Assembly: GCA_963805915.1 (NCBI GenBank)
Contig: CAWDWD010000018.1
Coordinates: 124,001 to 188,000, forward strand
Direction of reading: 5' to 3'
Origin: JAEULH01 sp963805915
Lineage (GTDB): Bacteria > Pseudomonadota > Alphaproteobacteria > Rhodospirillales > Defluviicoccaceae
Length of the DNA: 64,000 nucleotides
This document shows, piece by piece, positions 1 to 8,990 of the stretch. Both the position numbers and the translations under genes were made by a program. The stretch's first letter is position 1. Each line of letters opens with the position of its first letter. The notes below the pieces were generated by a model. It searched no databases. It worked only from the letters and a program-made list of their open reading frames with translations, and was not told where the DNA came from.

Positions 1-525
1 CCGGCGCTTTACCTGCCGCTGTTCCACTTCGCTCGGATGTACCGCCTGCCGCTGGTCGCGCTGAATGTGCGACGAAAGTTGGTGTCGCGGGTGGCGCGCG
101 ATGGCTGGGGGGCGGTGCCTGCCGCCGAACGCGAGGGGCTCGGCGAGCCCGCGCCCATCAGCTCTGCCTATCGCAATTTTCTATCCGAATTCTTTGCCCT
201 TGGCGCGCACGCCAAGGGTGGCCGCGAAGCGCCGGGCGAATTAGGCCTCTCGCGCTTCATCGAGGCGCAACTGACCTGGGACCGGGCCATGGCCGAGGCT
301 ATCCGCGATGCGAAGTCAACGCATCCAGAGGCGCTTGTGGTCGCCGTCGCCGGTCGGGGTCATGTCGATCACGGTTGGGGCATCTCCCGCCAACTCAGCG
401 CTCTCGGAGCTCCCGCGCCAATGATCCTGCTCGCGGTCGCGGAACCCGATGTTCCTGCCATCGCGCCCGATATCGCGGACGCCGTCTTTGTGCTACGGCC
501 GTGGAAGGCCACCGAGGAGCGCTGA
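1..525 (+). CDS. ChaN-family haem-binding uptake protein, 5' truncated by window
   Basis: The reading frame is open from base 1, so only the C-terminal ~174 residues are seen. They match the ChaN / DUF399 (Cofac_haem_bdg) family of outer-membrane iron-uptake lipoproteins: a helical stretch with FIEAQLTWDRAMAEAI, then the glycine/histidine loop AGRGHVDHGWGISRQL typical of the family C-terminal half. The lipoprotein signal would lie outside the window. It converges on flaF with a 15-bp gap and is not part of the flagellar operon. Family assignment is by remembered motif only. Confidence 0.75.
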   Translation, partial: PALYLPLFHFARMYRLPLVALNVRRKLVSRVARDGWGAVPAAEREGLGEPAPISSAYRNFLSEFFALGAHAKGGREAPGELGLSRFIEAQLTWDRAMAEAIRDAKSTHPEALVVAVAGRGHVDHGWGISRQLSALGAPAPMILLAVAEPDVPAIAPDIADAVFVLRPWKATEER

Positions 526-540
526 CCAGAACTAGCTAGG

Positions 541-888
541 CTAGGCCAGGCTGCCCGCTTGGCCATTGAGCAGGCCGGCACTGACCTGACGGTTGATGTT
601 GATCAAGGCGTCGCAGGTGGCCTCGGCCGGCGCCCGCGCGGCGTCTGGCGTGGCAGCGATGACGAAGTCACCGAGTTTTCCGAGATTGGTCTTCACCGCC
701 TCCGGCAAGCTCCCGTTGGCCGTTCTGGTAATGGCCCTGATGGCTGTCCAAAGCGCAACGTTATGTTTCAGCGCCATGGAGACGCGGCCGGGGTCGGCGA
801 TGCGGGCCTGCTCGATCAGCGCCGCGGCGCGCGCCAGGGCGATGGCGTCGGTTTCTGAAAATACGGGATGGTCGGCCATGTCAGGCAA
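541..888 (-). CDS. flaF: Flagellar biosynthesis regulator FlaF
   Basis: A 115-residue protein resembling alphaproteobacterial FlaF, which is needed for flagellin synthesis or secretion. The family hallmark is a central helix with an N-x-x-LW core, here KHNVALWTAIRAIT, followed by LP-x-x-x-KTNL and a C-terminal helix. It is the last gene of the flgI-flgJ-flgN-flgK-flgL-flaF run and lies 8 bp downstream of flgL, so it is probably co-transcribed with the hook-associated proteins. FlbT, its usual partner, is not in the window. Confidence 0.75.
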   Translation of the reverse strand: MPDMADHPVFSETDAIALARAAALIEQARIADPGRVSMALKHNVALWTAIRAITRTANGSLPEAVKTNLGKLGDFVIAATPDAARAPAEATCDALININRQVSAGLLNGQAGSLA

Positions 889-896
889 TTCTCCGG

Positions 897-2195
897 TTAA
901 AGGTAGTTCATCAGGCTGAATTGTCGGATGCGCGAGACGACCTGATACGACGCTTCGAGCGCGCGGCCGTCGTCGAGCAGACGGGTGAGCGCTTCAAGCT
1001 GGTCGACGTTTTCGATCTCGGCGACCCTGTCTTCGAGCGAGACCATCAGCGAGCGGTGGCGCTCGATGGTCTCGTTGAGGACAACCTGGTTGAAGCCCAG
1101 GTCCATCCGCGCGCTCTCGATGCTGCCCTCGGCCTCGGGTCCGAACGGCTCGCCCGCGCCTGACGCCCGCTCGAGCGCCGAACTCAGCAGCGACAGCGAC
1201 TGGTCGACCCGGCCCATGTTCTGGTCAAGGCCGCCGGCGGTGCCGTAGGCGCCCTGGGCGATCATCCCGATCGCGCGGATCGCCTTTTCGAAGGCCGGAT
1301 CGATAGCGTTGAGCGAGAGCGAGAACCTGCGTTCGTCGTCCGCCCGGTGGGTCTGGGCTATGCTATCGCCGGCGTACCAGTTGCCGAGCGTGATGGTCGC
1401 GCCGGCTTCCGCGCCGTTGTTGATGGCATTGACGACGTTGATGGTCGCGGGCCCGACGCTCATGGCGCCGGAGATCGTAATCTGGTCGGAGCCGTTGGTC
1501 GAAACGACGGTGTAGTCGCCATCGTTGCCGACAGCGCTATTGGACAGCGTAATGGTCGCGCCCACGGCGAGGTTGGCGAAGGCGCCTGGCGTCGTCGCGG
1601 TGATGGTATCGCCGCCCGTGATCGTGAGCCCGCCGGTCGCCGCCGGCGTCAACGATCCGCTCGCGCCGACGTGGGCCGCGGCACTCGGCGGATAGACCAC
1701 GCTTTCGCCGTCATAGCGGGCCTGGAAGTCGGCGAAGGTGGTCAAGCCCATGTCCACGGGCCGGGTTGTCGCCCGGCTGCCGGCGAACAGAAAACGGCCG
1801 TCCACGCCGGTATTGAGGTAGCTTTCCACGTCCTTCAGCGCACGGAACGCCCAGTTCTGAACCTCGGTGACATGGGCCTCGTCGAGCGGCTGGTTGACGC
1901 CGAGATCGAGCAGGACGGCGCGGAAGTCGTGAACGGTCTTGCCGATCGCTTCGACGGTCGTATCGGTGGCCTGCAACCGGGTCTGCAGCATCTCGTTGTT
2001 GTCGATGCCGCGCGCGACACCGGCTCGCGTGGTTTCGAGCGAAACCAGACGGCCGGCGTTGACAGCAAGGCCGGCGTAGTCCTGCGACACTTTCTCAGTG
2101 GTGACCTGGATCTGCTGGTTGTTCAGGCGCTCCTGAACCTTCGACATTAGGTCGAGAAGACGGTTACTGGCGGCGAACGTGGCGACGCGGCTCAT
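897..2195 (-). CDS. flgL: Flagellar hook-associated protein 3 (FlgL)
   Basis: A 432-residue flagellin-like hook-filament junction protein. The N-terminal helices (about 1-150: SRVATFAASNRLLDLM, LNNQQIQVTTEKVSQDY) and the C-terminal helices (about 300-432, ending QVVSRIRQFSLMNYL) are the conserved D0/D1 coiled-coil parts exported by the flagellar type III system. Between them, at about 170-280, is a Thr/Gly/Ala-rich, beta-strand-like insert (TITLSNSAVGNDGDYTVV) that makes it longer than the ~300-residue norm. It lies 32 bp after flgK in the same operon. Confidence 0.9.
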   Translation of the reverse strand: MSRVATFAASNRLLDLMSKVQERLNNQQIQVTTEKVSQDYAGLAVNAGRLVSLETTRAGVARGIDNNEMLQTRLQATDTTVEAIGKTVHDFRAVLLDLGVNQPLDEAHVTEVQNWAFRALKDVESYLNTGVDGRFLFAGSRATTRPVDMGLTTFADFQARYDGESVVYPPSAAAHVGASGSLTPAATGGLTITGGDTITATTPGAFANLAVGATITLSNSAVGNDGDYTVVSTNGSDQITISGAMSVGPATINVVNAINNGAEAGATITLGNWYAGDSIAQTHRADDERRFSLSLNAIDPAFEKAIRAIGMIAQGAYGTAGGLDQNMGRVDQSLSLLSSALERASGAGEPFGPEAEGSIESARMDLGFNQVVLNETIERHRSLMVSLEDRVAEIENVDQLEALTRLLDDGRALEASYQVVSRIRQFSLMNYL

Positions 2196-2227
2196 GGTCC
2201 GGGTTCCTTGTCGATGTAAAGCGGCAC

Positions 2228-4381
2228 TTAGCCCAACATGCGGTCGAGCGCGTCGAACATGTCCTGAACAACGCTGAAGACCCGCGCCGAAGCGGAATAG
2301 GCCTGCTCGTACAGCATCAGATCGGCCATTTCCTCGTCCAGGTTAACGCCGCGCACGCCGTCGGACTTGCCTTGCAGGCTGTCGACCAGTTCCTGGCGTT
2401 CGCTGGTACGTCCTGCGTGACTGCTGGCCAGCGTCGCGGTATCGCCGAGCAGCGTCGTCGCGTAGCCGGAGAGAGTCGTTTCAACCGCGCCAAGCCTGCC
2501 GGAGGTGGCGAAGTCGATCCTGGTCTCAAACACCGCGGCAAGCGCATGAACAGTCGTATCGTCGCCGACGCCGGTGTGATAACTCCCGGCCGGTCCGCTT
2601 GTCGGATCCCATTGCACCGCCCCGCGCGAGAGCAGCGATGGCTGGGCGGAGATGTCGGCGCGGACCGCCAGTCGATTGGCCGCGCCGCTTGCCGCCGAGC
2701 CGAAGCCAAGATCGTCGAGCAGCGTATCGCCGGCGCCGGGGTCCTGGGTCACGGTGAATGCCGCGCCGTCGTCAGCGGTGATCCGCAGGCGAACGCCGCC
2801 GCCGTCGGGAACGATCCGGGCGGCGAGCCCGGTCGCCGCGGTGATCTTGGCCGCGATCGTCTGCAGGCTATCGCCTGCGCCGACCGCGACCGGTCCGCCC
2901 AGCGCGCCGCCGGCGTTGCGGAAGGCGAGCGTCGCCGCGCTCGCGCTGAAGCCGGCGGCGACGACCGCCGAGGCTTGCGCCGTCGTCGGGGCGATATCGA
3001 CGAACAGGTCGTTCAGGCCGAAGAAGCTGGAAAAGCCGGAGTGGGTCTCGTCGGTCTGGCCGTCGGCGTCAGCATCGAACGCGAGGGTCGCGTCGAGCGG
3101 CGCGCTTCCGGGCGTGCCTTGCGCTTCGTCGCGCAGACCCAGCGCGAGGCCCGAGCCGGTGATCTCGATGCGCAGGGCGCCATCGATCATGGAGGCCGAG
3201 CCGTCGGCGCCAAGCCAGCCGTTGATCTGCGCTGTCAGGCCGCTGATCGTCGTGCTGGCGCCACCGACCAGCGTGCGCACCGAAGTTGAGCGCACCTCGT
3301 TGCCAACGCTATCGAACAGGATGAGCCGGGTGTCTTCGGCGGCGCTGAACGCGATCGTCTGTGTCGCCGGCTCGGTGAACTGGCGCGTGCCGTTCAGGGC
3401 CCTAAGGCCGGGAAACGAGAGACCGGCGTTATGGACCCGGTTGACGCCGTCGCGAAGGCCGACGGCAAGAGTGTCGATCGTACTCTGCAGGTTGGGCAGG
3501 ATGCGGTCGCGCATCTCGATCAGCCCGGCGAGGCTGCCGCCACGGATGTCCATGGTGATGTCCTGGGCCGTTGCCCCTTCGCCGATGGTGATCGCGTCGA
3601 GACCGCCGCCGGCGTAGCTCGACGCCGCGGCGACACCGGCCGCCGGGCGATGCGTCAGCGTCACGGGCGGGCCGTCGACCAGGGTCCGACCGCTTGCGGT
3701 GACAACGGCGATATCGCCGCCACCACGCGGAAAGACACGAATATCGATGAGCCCCGCGAGCCGATCGAGCGCCCGATCGCGCTGGTCCTCGGTGTCGGCC
3801 GTGCCCTTGCCGAGCGCTTTCTCGCGCACGATAGTCGCGGTGAAATCGGCGATGCCGGAGACAAGGCCGTTGATCTCGTCAACCGTTCGCCCGATTTGGG
3901 CGTCGGCGTCGGCGCGAAGGTCCTGAATTGTAGAACCGGTTCGCCGCAGCCGCAGCGCCACGTCCTCGGCCTGGCGAACGACCTCGCGCTGCTCGATCGT
4001 ATTGTGCGGCGCAAGCGCTAGGGACCTGAGCGCGTTTTGCAAATCAGCGAGACCGTGGCTGAGCGAAGTGTTGCTCTCCGGCGTGCCGAACAGGTCCTGA
4101 ATCCGGCCATGCAGATCGCTTTGCGCGGTGAGCGCGCCAAGGCCCTCGCGTTCGAGCCGAATGCTCTTGATCAGTCCCTCGTCGATGGTCCGGGTCAGCG
4201 GACCAAGATCGACGCCGGCGCCGGCGCCGCCCAGCGCGCGCGTCTCGAAGTTGACTATCTTGCGCGAGTAGCCGGGCGTGTTGACGTTCGAAACATTGTT
4301 GGCGACGGCGTCCAACGCGCGCTGATTGGCGAGCAGGCCGCTGGCGGCGGTGCGCAGGGACGCGCTGAGGGCTCCGGCCAT
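2228..4381 (-). CDS. flgK: Flagellar hook-associated protein 1 (FlgK)
   Basis: A 717-residue hook-filament junction protein. The N terminus carries the flagellar rod/hook signature (SGLLANQRALDAVANNVSNV, NTPGYSRK) and the C terminus ends in the flg_bbr_C-type helix (VNLDEEMADLMLYEQAYSAS, VVQDMFDALDRMLG). The middle 350-600 region is a variable, surface-type domain with an Asp-rich loop DADADGQTDE resembling a calcium-binding loop. FlgK caps the hook and is exported unfolded with the FlgN chaperone, whose candidate gene lies directly upstream. Confidence 0.93.
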   Translation of the reverse strand: MAGALSASLRTAASGLLANQRALDAVANNVSNVNTPGYSRKIVNFETRALGGAGAGVDLGPLTRTIDEGLIKSIRLEREGLGALTAQSDLHGRIQDLFGTPESNTSLSHGLADLQNALRSLALAPHNTIEQREVVRQAEDVALRLRRTGSTIQDLRADADAQIGRTVDEINGLVSGIADFTATIVREKALGKGTADTEDQRDRALDRLAGLIDIRVFPRGGGDIAVVTASGRTLVDGPPVTLTHRPAAGVAAASSYAGGGLDAITIGEGATAQDITMDIRGGSLAGLIEMRDRILPNLQSTIDTLAVGLRDGVNRVHNAGLSFPGLRALNGTRQFTEPATQTIAFSAAEDTRLILFDSVGNEVRSTSVRTLVGGASTTISGLTAQINGWLGADGSASMIDGALRIEITGSGLALGLRDEAQGTPGSAPLDATLAFDADADGQTDETHSGFSSFFGLNDLFVDIAPTTAQASAVVAAGFSASAATLAFRNAGGALGGPVAVGAGDSLQTIAAKITAATGLAARIVPDGGGVRLRITADDGAAFTVTQDPGAGDTLLDDLGFGSAASGAANRLAVRADISAQPSLLSRGAVQWDPTSGPAGSYHTGVGDDTTVHALAAVFETRIDFATSGRLGAVETTLSGYATTLLGDTATLASSHAGRTSERQELVDSLQGKSDGVRGVNLDEEMADLMLYEQAYSASARVFSVVQDMFDALDRMLG

Positions 4382-4400
4382 GGGATGGTCTCCGTTCGGA

Positions 4401-4877
4401 CTAAAGTGAGCGGTAAAGGGTCAGCGCCGGCGGCGGCGCGCTGGCGCGGCCTTTCGCCGGATCTTTTCGCCCATTACGGGCATAGCCGTCGGCGCCGGAT
4501 GCTTGCGCTTGCACCGCGGCGGCGATGGTTTCGACCAGCCGCTGGTTGGCGATGATCGCGACCCGCAGCCGGCGCTGGTTTTCGTCGATAAGCGCGCCCA
4601 GCCGCGCCTTGGCGTGCTTGATCTCATCCGCCACGGCGCCCGCGACGGAATCAAGCCTAGCTACGCCATCGGAAGCGGGGACGACGGCGCTCGCGTGGCT
4701 TTCGCACGCCTCGAGCGCGGCCTTTTTCTCGTCGGCCAGCGCGGCAATGGCGGAGCGGTTACGCTGGCGTAGGGCGGCGTTTTCGCGGGCCAGTACTTCG
4801 GCCAGTTGGTTCAAGGCCGCGATCGCCGGCGCCGCCGCCCGGGAACCGGCGGCGAGCGGTGAGGGAAGCTGCGTCAT
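4401..4877 (-). CDS. Probable FlgN-like flagellar export chaperone
   Basis: A 158-residue, Ala-rich helical protein (LNQLAEVLARENAALRQRN then LIDENQRRLRVAIIANQRLV) between flgJ and flgK. The start at 4877 is chosen because it gives a 4-bp ATGA overlap with flgJ; a longer in-frame extension upstream would lie inside flgJ. FlgN chaperones hold FlgK and FlgL before export and are poorly conserved in sequence, so this assignment rests on size, heptad pattern and position directly ahead of flgK. Confidence 0.6.
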   Translation of the reverse strand: MTQLPSPLAAGSRAAAPAIAALNQLAEVLARENAALRQRNRSAIAALADEKKAALEACESHASAVVPASDGVARLDSVAGAVADEIKHAKARLGALIDENQRRLRVAIIANQRLVETIAAAVQAQASGADGYARNGRKDPAKGRASAPPPALTLYRSL

Positions 4878-5272
4878 CGGCGTGGGGTCTCCCTTGGAAA
4901 GAATTTCTCGGTGTGGATTGAGTGGCTTGGAGTGCCTGTCGCGGCGTGCGCGTTGGCCTGTTCCTGAACGTCGACCAAGCCACGAACGATGGCATCGGCA
5001 ATGCCGATGCCGCCGGACTTGGCCATCGCCTTGCCGTACTCGTCGACCAGGAGCGATCGCCACATCTCCTCGGCCATGCCGCCACCAAACGGGGCTTCGC
5101 TGGAAATGCTTTTGAACATCGGCTGAAGCGCCTGGGAGAGATAGAACGCCTCGAACTCACCGGCGGCGCGGCGCAGGCGCTCCGGCGTCATTCCAGCCCT
5201 CGGCGCGGTCGGCGCATGCGGCGTTGCGGCGGCCGCGGCGCGGGCTTGGCCGGCGATGGCGAGGTCGGCCAT
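4874..5272 (-). CDS. flgJ: Rod-binding protein, FlgJ N-terminal type
   Basis: A 132-residue protein containing only the rod-binding domain: RAAGEFEAFYLSQALQPMF, then GGGMAEEMWRSLLVDEYGKA, then GIGIADAIVRGL. The muramidase domain found in enterobacterial FlgJ is absent, which is usual in alphaproteobacteria, where a separate enzyme opens the peptidoglycan. The start codon overlaps the flgI stop codon by one base, showing tight translational coupling within the P-ring/rod operon. Confidence 0.85.
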   Translation of the reverse strand: MADLAIAGQARAAAAATPHAPTAPRAGMTPERLRRAAGEFEAFYLSQALQPMFKSISSEAPFGGGMAEEMWRSLLVDEYGKAMAKSGGIGIADAIVRGLVDVQEQANAHAATGTPSHSIHTEKFFPRETPRR

Positions 5273-6447
5273 TACATCACCTCGATTTCAGCCTGCAAGG
5301 CGCCGGCGGCCTTGATCGCCTGCAGAATGGCGATCATGTCGCGCGGGCTGATGCCGAGCGCGTTGAGTCCGTTGACCAGATCCTGCAGGGTGACACCGGA
5401 CGAGACGATGCCGAGCTGTTTCGTGCCCGACTCGCCCACATCGACGGTTGTCCGCGGGACAACTGCGGTGGCGCCGTCACCGAACGGGCTCGGCTGCGAG
5501 ACCTGCGGCGTCTCGGTAATGCGGATGGTGAGGTTGCCCTGGGCGATGGCGACGGTGCTGACCCGAACGTTCTCGCCCATGACGATGATGCCGGACTGCT
5601 CGTCGATGAGAACGCGTGCAGGCTGATCGGGCTGAATTCTCAGCTGCTCGATGTCGGTAAGCATGTTGACGACGTTGCGGCGGTAGCTGGCCGGAACCAG
5701 GACGTCTACAGTGGACGGATCGCTTGGCCGCGCCGCCGGCTCCTTGAGGAAGGCGTTGATCGCCTGGGCGATGCGCCGGGCGGAGGTGAAGTCAGGGTTG
5801 CGCAGGTTGAGCTTTACCGAGTCCATGTTGGCCATGGCGAAGCCGACTTCGCGCTCGACGATGGCGCCGGCGGCAATCCGCCCCGAGGTGGGCACACCCT
5901 TGATAACGCTGGTGGCAGCGCCCTGGGCGCTGAACCCGCCGACCGCCACTTGGCCCTGGGCGACGGCGTAGACTTCACTATCCGCGCCCAACAGCGGCGT
6001 GACCAGCAGCGTGCCGCCGAGCAGACTGGATGCGTCGCCAAGCGCCGAGACGGTCACATCGATGCGCCCGCCCTGGCGAGCAAACGCCGGCAGCGTGGCG
6101 GTCACCATGACCGCAGCGACATTTTTCGAGGTCAGACCCTTGTCGCTCGGCTTGACGCCGAGGCGGTTGAGCATCGCCTGCAGGCTTTGTTTGGTAAAAC
6201 CGCCGTCCTTCAGCGTGTCGCCGGTCTTGTTGAGCCCGACGACCAGACCGTAGCCGACCAACTGGTTGTCGCGCACGCCTTCGAAGTCGACCAGATCCTT
6301 GATCCGTGACGCCGCCTCGGCGCTGGCGCCGTCGAGCATCACCATGGCGAGCGCAAGGCACGCGAGAGCGGCGGCGCGCGCAACGACGCCGATCCGACGT
6401 CGAAGCCCGCTCGGCCCGTGCCCTGCCGACTTTCGCCATATTATCAT
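5272..6447 (-). CDS. flgI: Flagellar P-ring protein FlgI
   Basis: About 391 residues from the chosen start (6447), which places a signal peptide at 17-46 (hydrophobic run LACLALAMVMLDG, cleavage near AEA-A). The mature protein begins RIKDLVDFEGVRDNQLVGYG, the FlgI family signature, with GLVVGLNKTGDTL following. It forms the periplasmic P ring around the rod. An upstream in-frame extension to 6588 exists but would bury the signal peptide, so it was not used. It heads the six-gene minus-strand operon; flgA and flgH are not in the window. Confidence 0.93.
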   Translation of the reverse strand: MIIWRKSAGHGPSGLRRRIGVVARAAALACLALAMVMLDGASAEAASRIKDLVDFEGVRDNQLVGYGLVVGLNKTGDTLKDGGFTKQSLQAMLNRLGVKPSDKGLTSKNVAAVMVTATLPAFARQGGRIDVTVSALGDASSLLGGTLLVTPLLGADSEVYAVAQGQVAVGGFSAQGAATSVIKGVPTSGRIAAGAIVEREVGFAMANMDSVKLNLRNPDFTSARRIAQAINAFLKEPAARPSDPSTVDVLVPASYRRNVVNMLTDIEQLRIQPDQPARVLIDEQSGIIVMGENVRVSTVAIAQGNLTIRITETPQVSQPSPFGDGATAVVPRTTVDVGESGTKQLGIVSSGVTLQDLVNGLNALGISPRDMIAILQAIKAAGALQAEIEVM

Positions 6448-6698
6448 CTTCAGACTGCCCTTATCCGCCACGCCTGCTCGCGGGAGTGGTTGCGAATATC
6501 GTGCCACCCTCACACTAGAGAAACCCAGGCGGGTTAAGGACACGTGAAACGCAGAGCGGCGCCTCCCGTCGCCATCAACCGGTAACAACAGCCGGCCGGT
6601 GGGCAGTAATTGCCGGGAAGGACCAAATATCGAGGATCCTCGCGCCGGGCGTCGCCTTCGTGTATGACGGCGACGTTCCGAGTGGGGTTGTTCGCGCG

Positions 6699-7617
6699 AT
6701 GACGATGCGATCGAGACTTCTCGCGGTATTGTCGCGCGGCAACCGCCGCAGGGCGTGGCTCGGGCTACCGACGGTTCTTGGCTTTGCCAGGCGGGGGTAC
6801 TTCATCCCATATCGTTATGCCGCGAGGAGCGGTGCCGCCGTGTCGAGCTATCCGGCGCTCGCGCCCATCTTCCGCGCCGCCGAGCCTGCCTTTCGCGACA
6901 TGTTGGCGGAGATGACCAACCTGGGCGATGCGCTGACCGCGATTGGCGCGGAACCGCCGCCGCTCCCGCGCTGGCGGCAATCGTGGTTTCCCCGAACTCG
7001 ACGCCGCGGCCGCCTATACCCTCGTCCGCACCCGCTCCCCGGCCCGCATTGTCGAGGTCGGTTCGGGCCATTCGACGCGCTTTTTCGCCCGCGCGGTCGC
7101 CGATGGCGGACTACGGACGGAGATTACCGCGATCGATCCGAAGCCGCGCGCCGACATCCGGGCTCTGCCCGTCCGGGCGGTGGCGAAGCCAGTGCAGCGG
7201 GCGAGCCTCGACATCTTCGCGTTCATCGGTGCCGGCGACATACTTGCCATCAACTCTAGTCATGTCCTCATGCCTGGCACCGACGTCGATCTTCTTATCA
7301 ACACGGTTTTCCCGGCGCTGCCGCCCGGCGCGCTGGTTCATCTCCACGACATCTTTCTGCCCGACGGCTACCCTGAAGCCTGGGATTGGCGCGGCTACAA
7401 CGAGCAGCTCGCGGTCGCAGCGATGCTCTATGGCGGCGGCTGGAGGATCGTGTGGTCGAGCGCCTATGTCCGGAGCCGGATGGCAGACCGCTTGCGCGGC
7501 CACGTCGTTGCGGGCCTCGAATTGGCGGAAGGTGCGTTCGAATCGAGCCTGTGGCTGGAGAAGGTGGCCTTGCCCCACGCGCCTCGTGCGGCTGAACCGA
7601 CAGAACCGGTAACGTAA
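6699..7617 (+). pseudogene. Class I SAM-dependent methyltransferase, frameshifted
   Basis: Two overlapping frames together make one protein of about 305 residues. The first (from 6699, MTMRSRLLAVL through ARRGYFIPYRYA to PRWRQSWFPR) is the usual N-terminal extension, and the second carries ELDAAAAYTLV, the SAM-binding loop IVEVGSGHSTRFFARAV and the acidic VHLHDIF motif. The switch lies at 6993-6997, where removing one A after the CGA codon would restore the frame. It may be a real pseudogene or a sequence error. Substrate unknown. The downstream part alone lacks the N-terminal region but keeps the Rossmann core. Confidence 0.7.
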
Positions 7618-7665
7618 CGCAGGAAATTTTGCAAAAGAAGCAACGACCGCGCGGGGTGGATCGAT

Positions 7666-8400
7666 ATGCGCCCGACAAAGATTGATGGCGAGCGGATCGC
7701 CGAGACCCTGCACAGGTTTACCGTGGTCGCAAAGGGCAGCCGCTCGCGACTCCTTCTGACAAGCCTAGTTGGGCTGCTCTTGATCTACCCCTTTCTCGAC
7801 GCCTCCTTGTACCACCGAGTGATCCGGGGGTTGTTGAACGGTCTGATTCTTGCCTCCGCCGCGTTCGCGGTCGGGCGGTCATTGCGCGTTCTCGTCATCG
7901 CGGTCCTGCTGGCCGGTCCCGCGATTGCCATGCAAGCCAGCGTGATCGCGAACGGTGAGGAGGGGATGGTCGAACTCTGGTATCTGGCCTCCGCGATGTT
8001 TTATGCGTTCACCGTAGCGCAAGTGCTGGCTTATGTGCTTCGCCAGGGCGCGGTATCGTCCGAAAAAATCTGTGCCGCGATCAGCGCCTACATGCTGCTT
8101 GGTCTCTTGTGGACGTCCATCTACGCATTCATCGACGCGATTGTTCCGGGATCTTTTGCAATCGCCGGGGCCAGCGATGCCCAGCGCCCGCTGGCATGGG
8201 TCGACTTCCTCTTTTTCAGCTTTACCACACTGACGACGACGGGGTATGGCAACATCGTGCCGCTTAAGCCTCACGCGCAGTCGATGTCGATCGTTGAGCA
8301 GTTGGCGGGAACGTTCTTCATCGCCATCCTGATCGCCCGGCTCGCCGGCCTATACGATCCTGGTACCCGGCCGCCCCCGCGGAAGGGACCGCGGCGGTAG
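7666..8400 (+). CDS. Two-TM potassium channel family protein
   Basis: A 244-residue integral membrane protein. Hydrophobic segments occur at about 28-48, 54-88, 104-124 and 135-160, followed by a pore helix and the selectivity filter TTTGYGN at 190-196, then the last helix (FFIAILIARLAGLY, 217-230). The filter resembles the TVGYGD of K+ channels with Asn in place of Asp. There is no C-terminal RCK domain, so gating by ligand is not evident. It lies 48 bp downstream of the methyltransferase remnant on the same strand. Confidence 0.8.
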   Translation: MRPTKIDGERIAETLHRFTVVAKGSRSRLLLTSLVGLLLIYPFLDASLYHRVIRGLLNGLILASAAFAVGRSLRVLVIAVLLAGPAIAMQASVIANGEEGMVELWYLASAMFYAFTVAQVLAYVLRQGAVSSEKICAAISAYMLLGLLWTSIYAFIDAIVPGSFAIAGASDAQRPLAWVDFLFFSFTTLTTTGYGNIVPLKPHAQSMSIVEQLAGTFFIAILIARLAGLYDPGTRPPPRKGPRR

Positions 8401-8555
8401 TTTGAGCGAGCTTGCGGCGAGAACGACACCACGAGCGGCGGGCTGGTGCGGAGCGCCTATGCCGCCAGCCGTGTATACGGCCTCAATTTCTTCTTGGCAT
8501 CACTACGGGTAGGGCGTATGGCGGGCGGGCCAAAGCGAGTCGGTGAAGCGACGTA

Positions 8556-8562
8556 AGGGAGG
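8556..8562 (+). promoter_or_regulatory. Ribosome binding site supporting a GTG start
   Basis: AGGGAGG lies 5 bases ahead of the GTG at 8568 and decides the start of the small lipoprotein gene, since no in-frame ATG lies near the signal peptide. Confidence 0.6.
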
Positions 8563-8567
8563 TTCTC

Positions 8568-8909
8568 GTGAGAAAGATCTACGCGGTCTTTGTTCTCATC
8601 GGCGCATTCGTTGCAGCGGCGTGTCAAAGTAATTCGCAGTTTCTTGATGCCAGTCAGGGTAAGGCAGAGGGAACCGCGATGAAACGGGCGCAGTTCGAAA
8701 TGAACTGCACCACGGTCTTGCCGACGGTGCTCTCGCGGGAAGTGGTTGAGCCTGCGATCGAGGGCCCCCGAATGTATGGAGTTGCCCGGGCCGAATACAC
8801 AATCGGCGTCACGGGCTGTGGCGACCGGAAGACCTTCGTCGTGCTTTGTCCCGATGAGGCAGATGGCTGCTTCGCCGCCGGGCCCGGTCGGTTTTACGGC
8901 GAACAGTAG
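8568..8909 (+). CDS. Small putative lipoprotein, unknown function
   Basis: 113 residues from a GTG start. A short positively charged N terminus (RKIYA), a hydrophobic core and the lipobox-like AAAC put the lipidated Cys at 19, so it is probably membrane anchored and periplasmic. The mature part has four further Cys residues (NCTTV, TGCGD, VLCPD, DGCFA) that could form two disulphides. I do not recognise the family. It is followed by the panE remnant on the opposite strand. Confidence 0.6.
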   Translation: MRKIYAVFVLIGAFVAAACQSNSQFLDASQGKAEGTAMKRAQFEMNCTTVLPTVLSREVVEPAIEGPRMYGVARAEYTIGVTGCGDRKTFVVLCPDEADGCFAAGPGRFYGEQ

Positions 8910-8990
8910 GCCGCCGCGGACCTTTGATCAAACGTAGAAGCGCGGGCGAGCCGGCGAGGTTAACCAGCCTCTCAGCGGCAGCAAGCGGCC

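Noticed and set aside
4878..5063. N-terminal extension of the FlgN-like protein to 5063
   Set aside because: It lies wholly inside flgJ in another frame and is Arg/His-rich; the start at 4877 gives the usual overlap.
5224..6309. A 361-codon open frame antisense to flgI
   Set aside because: FlgI is a clear family match; the opposite frame is a composition artefact.
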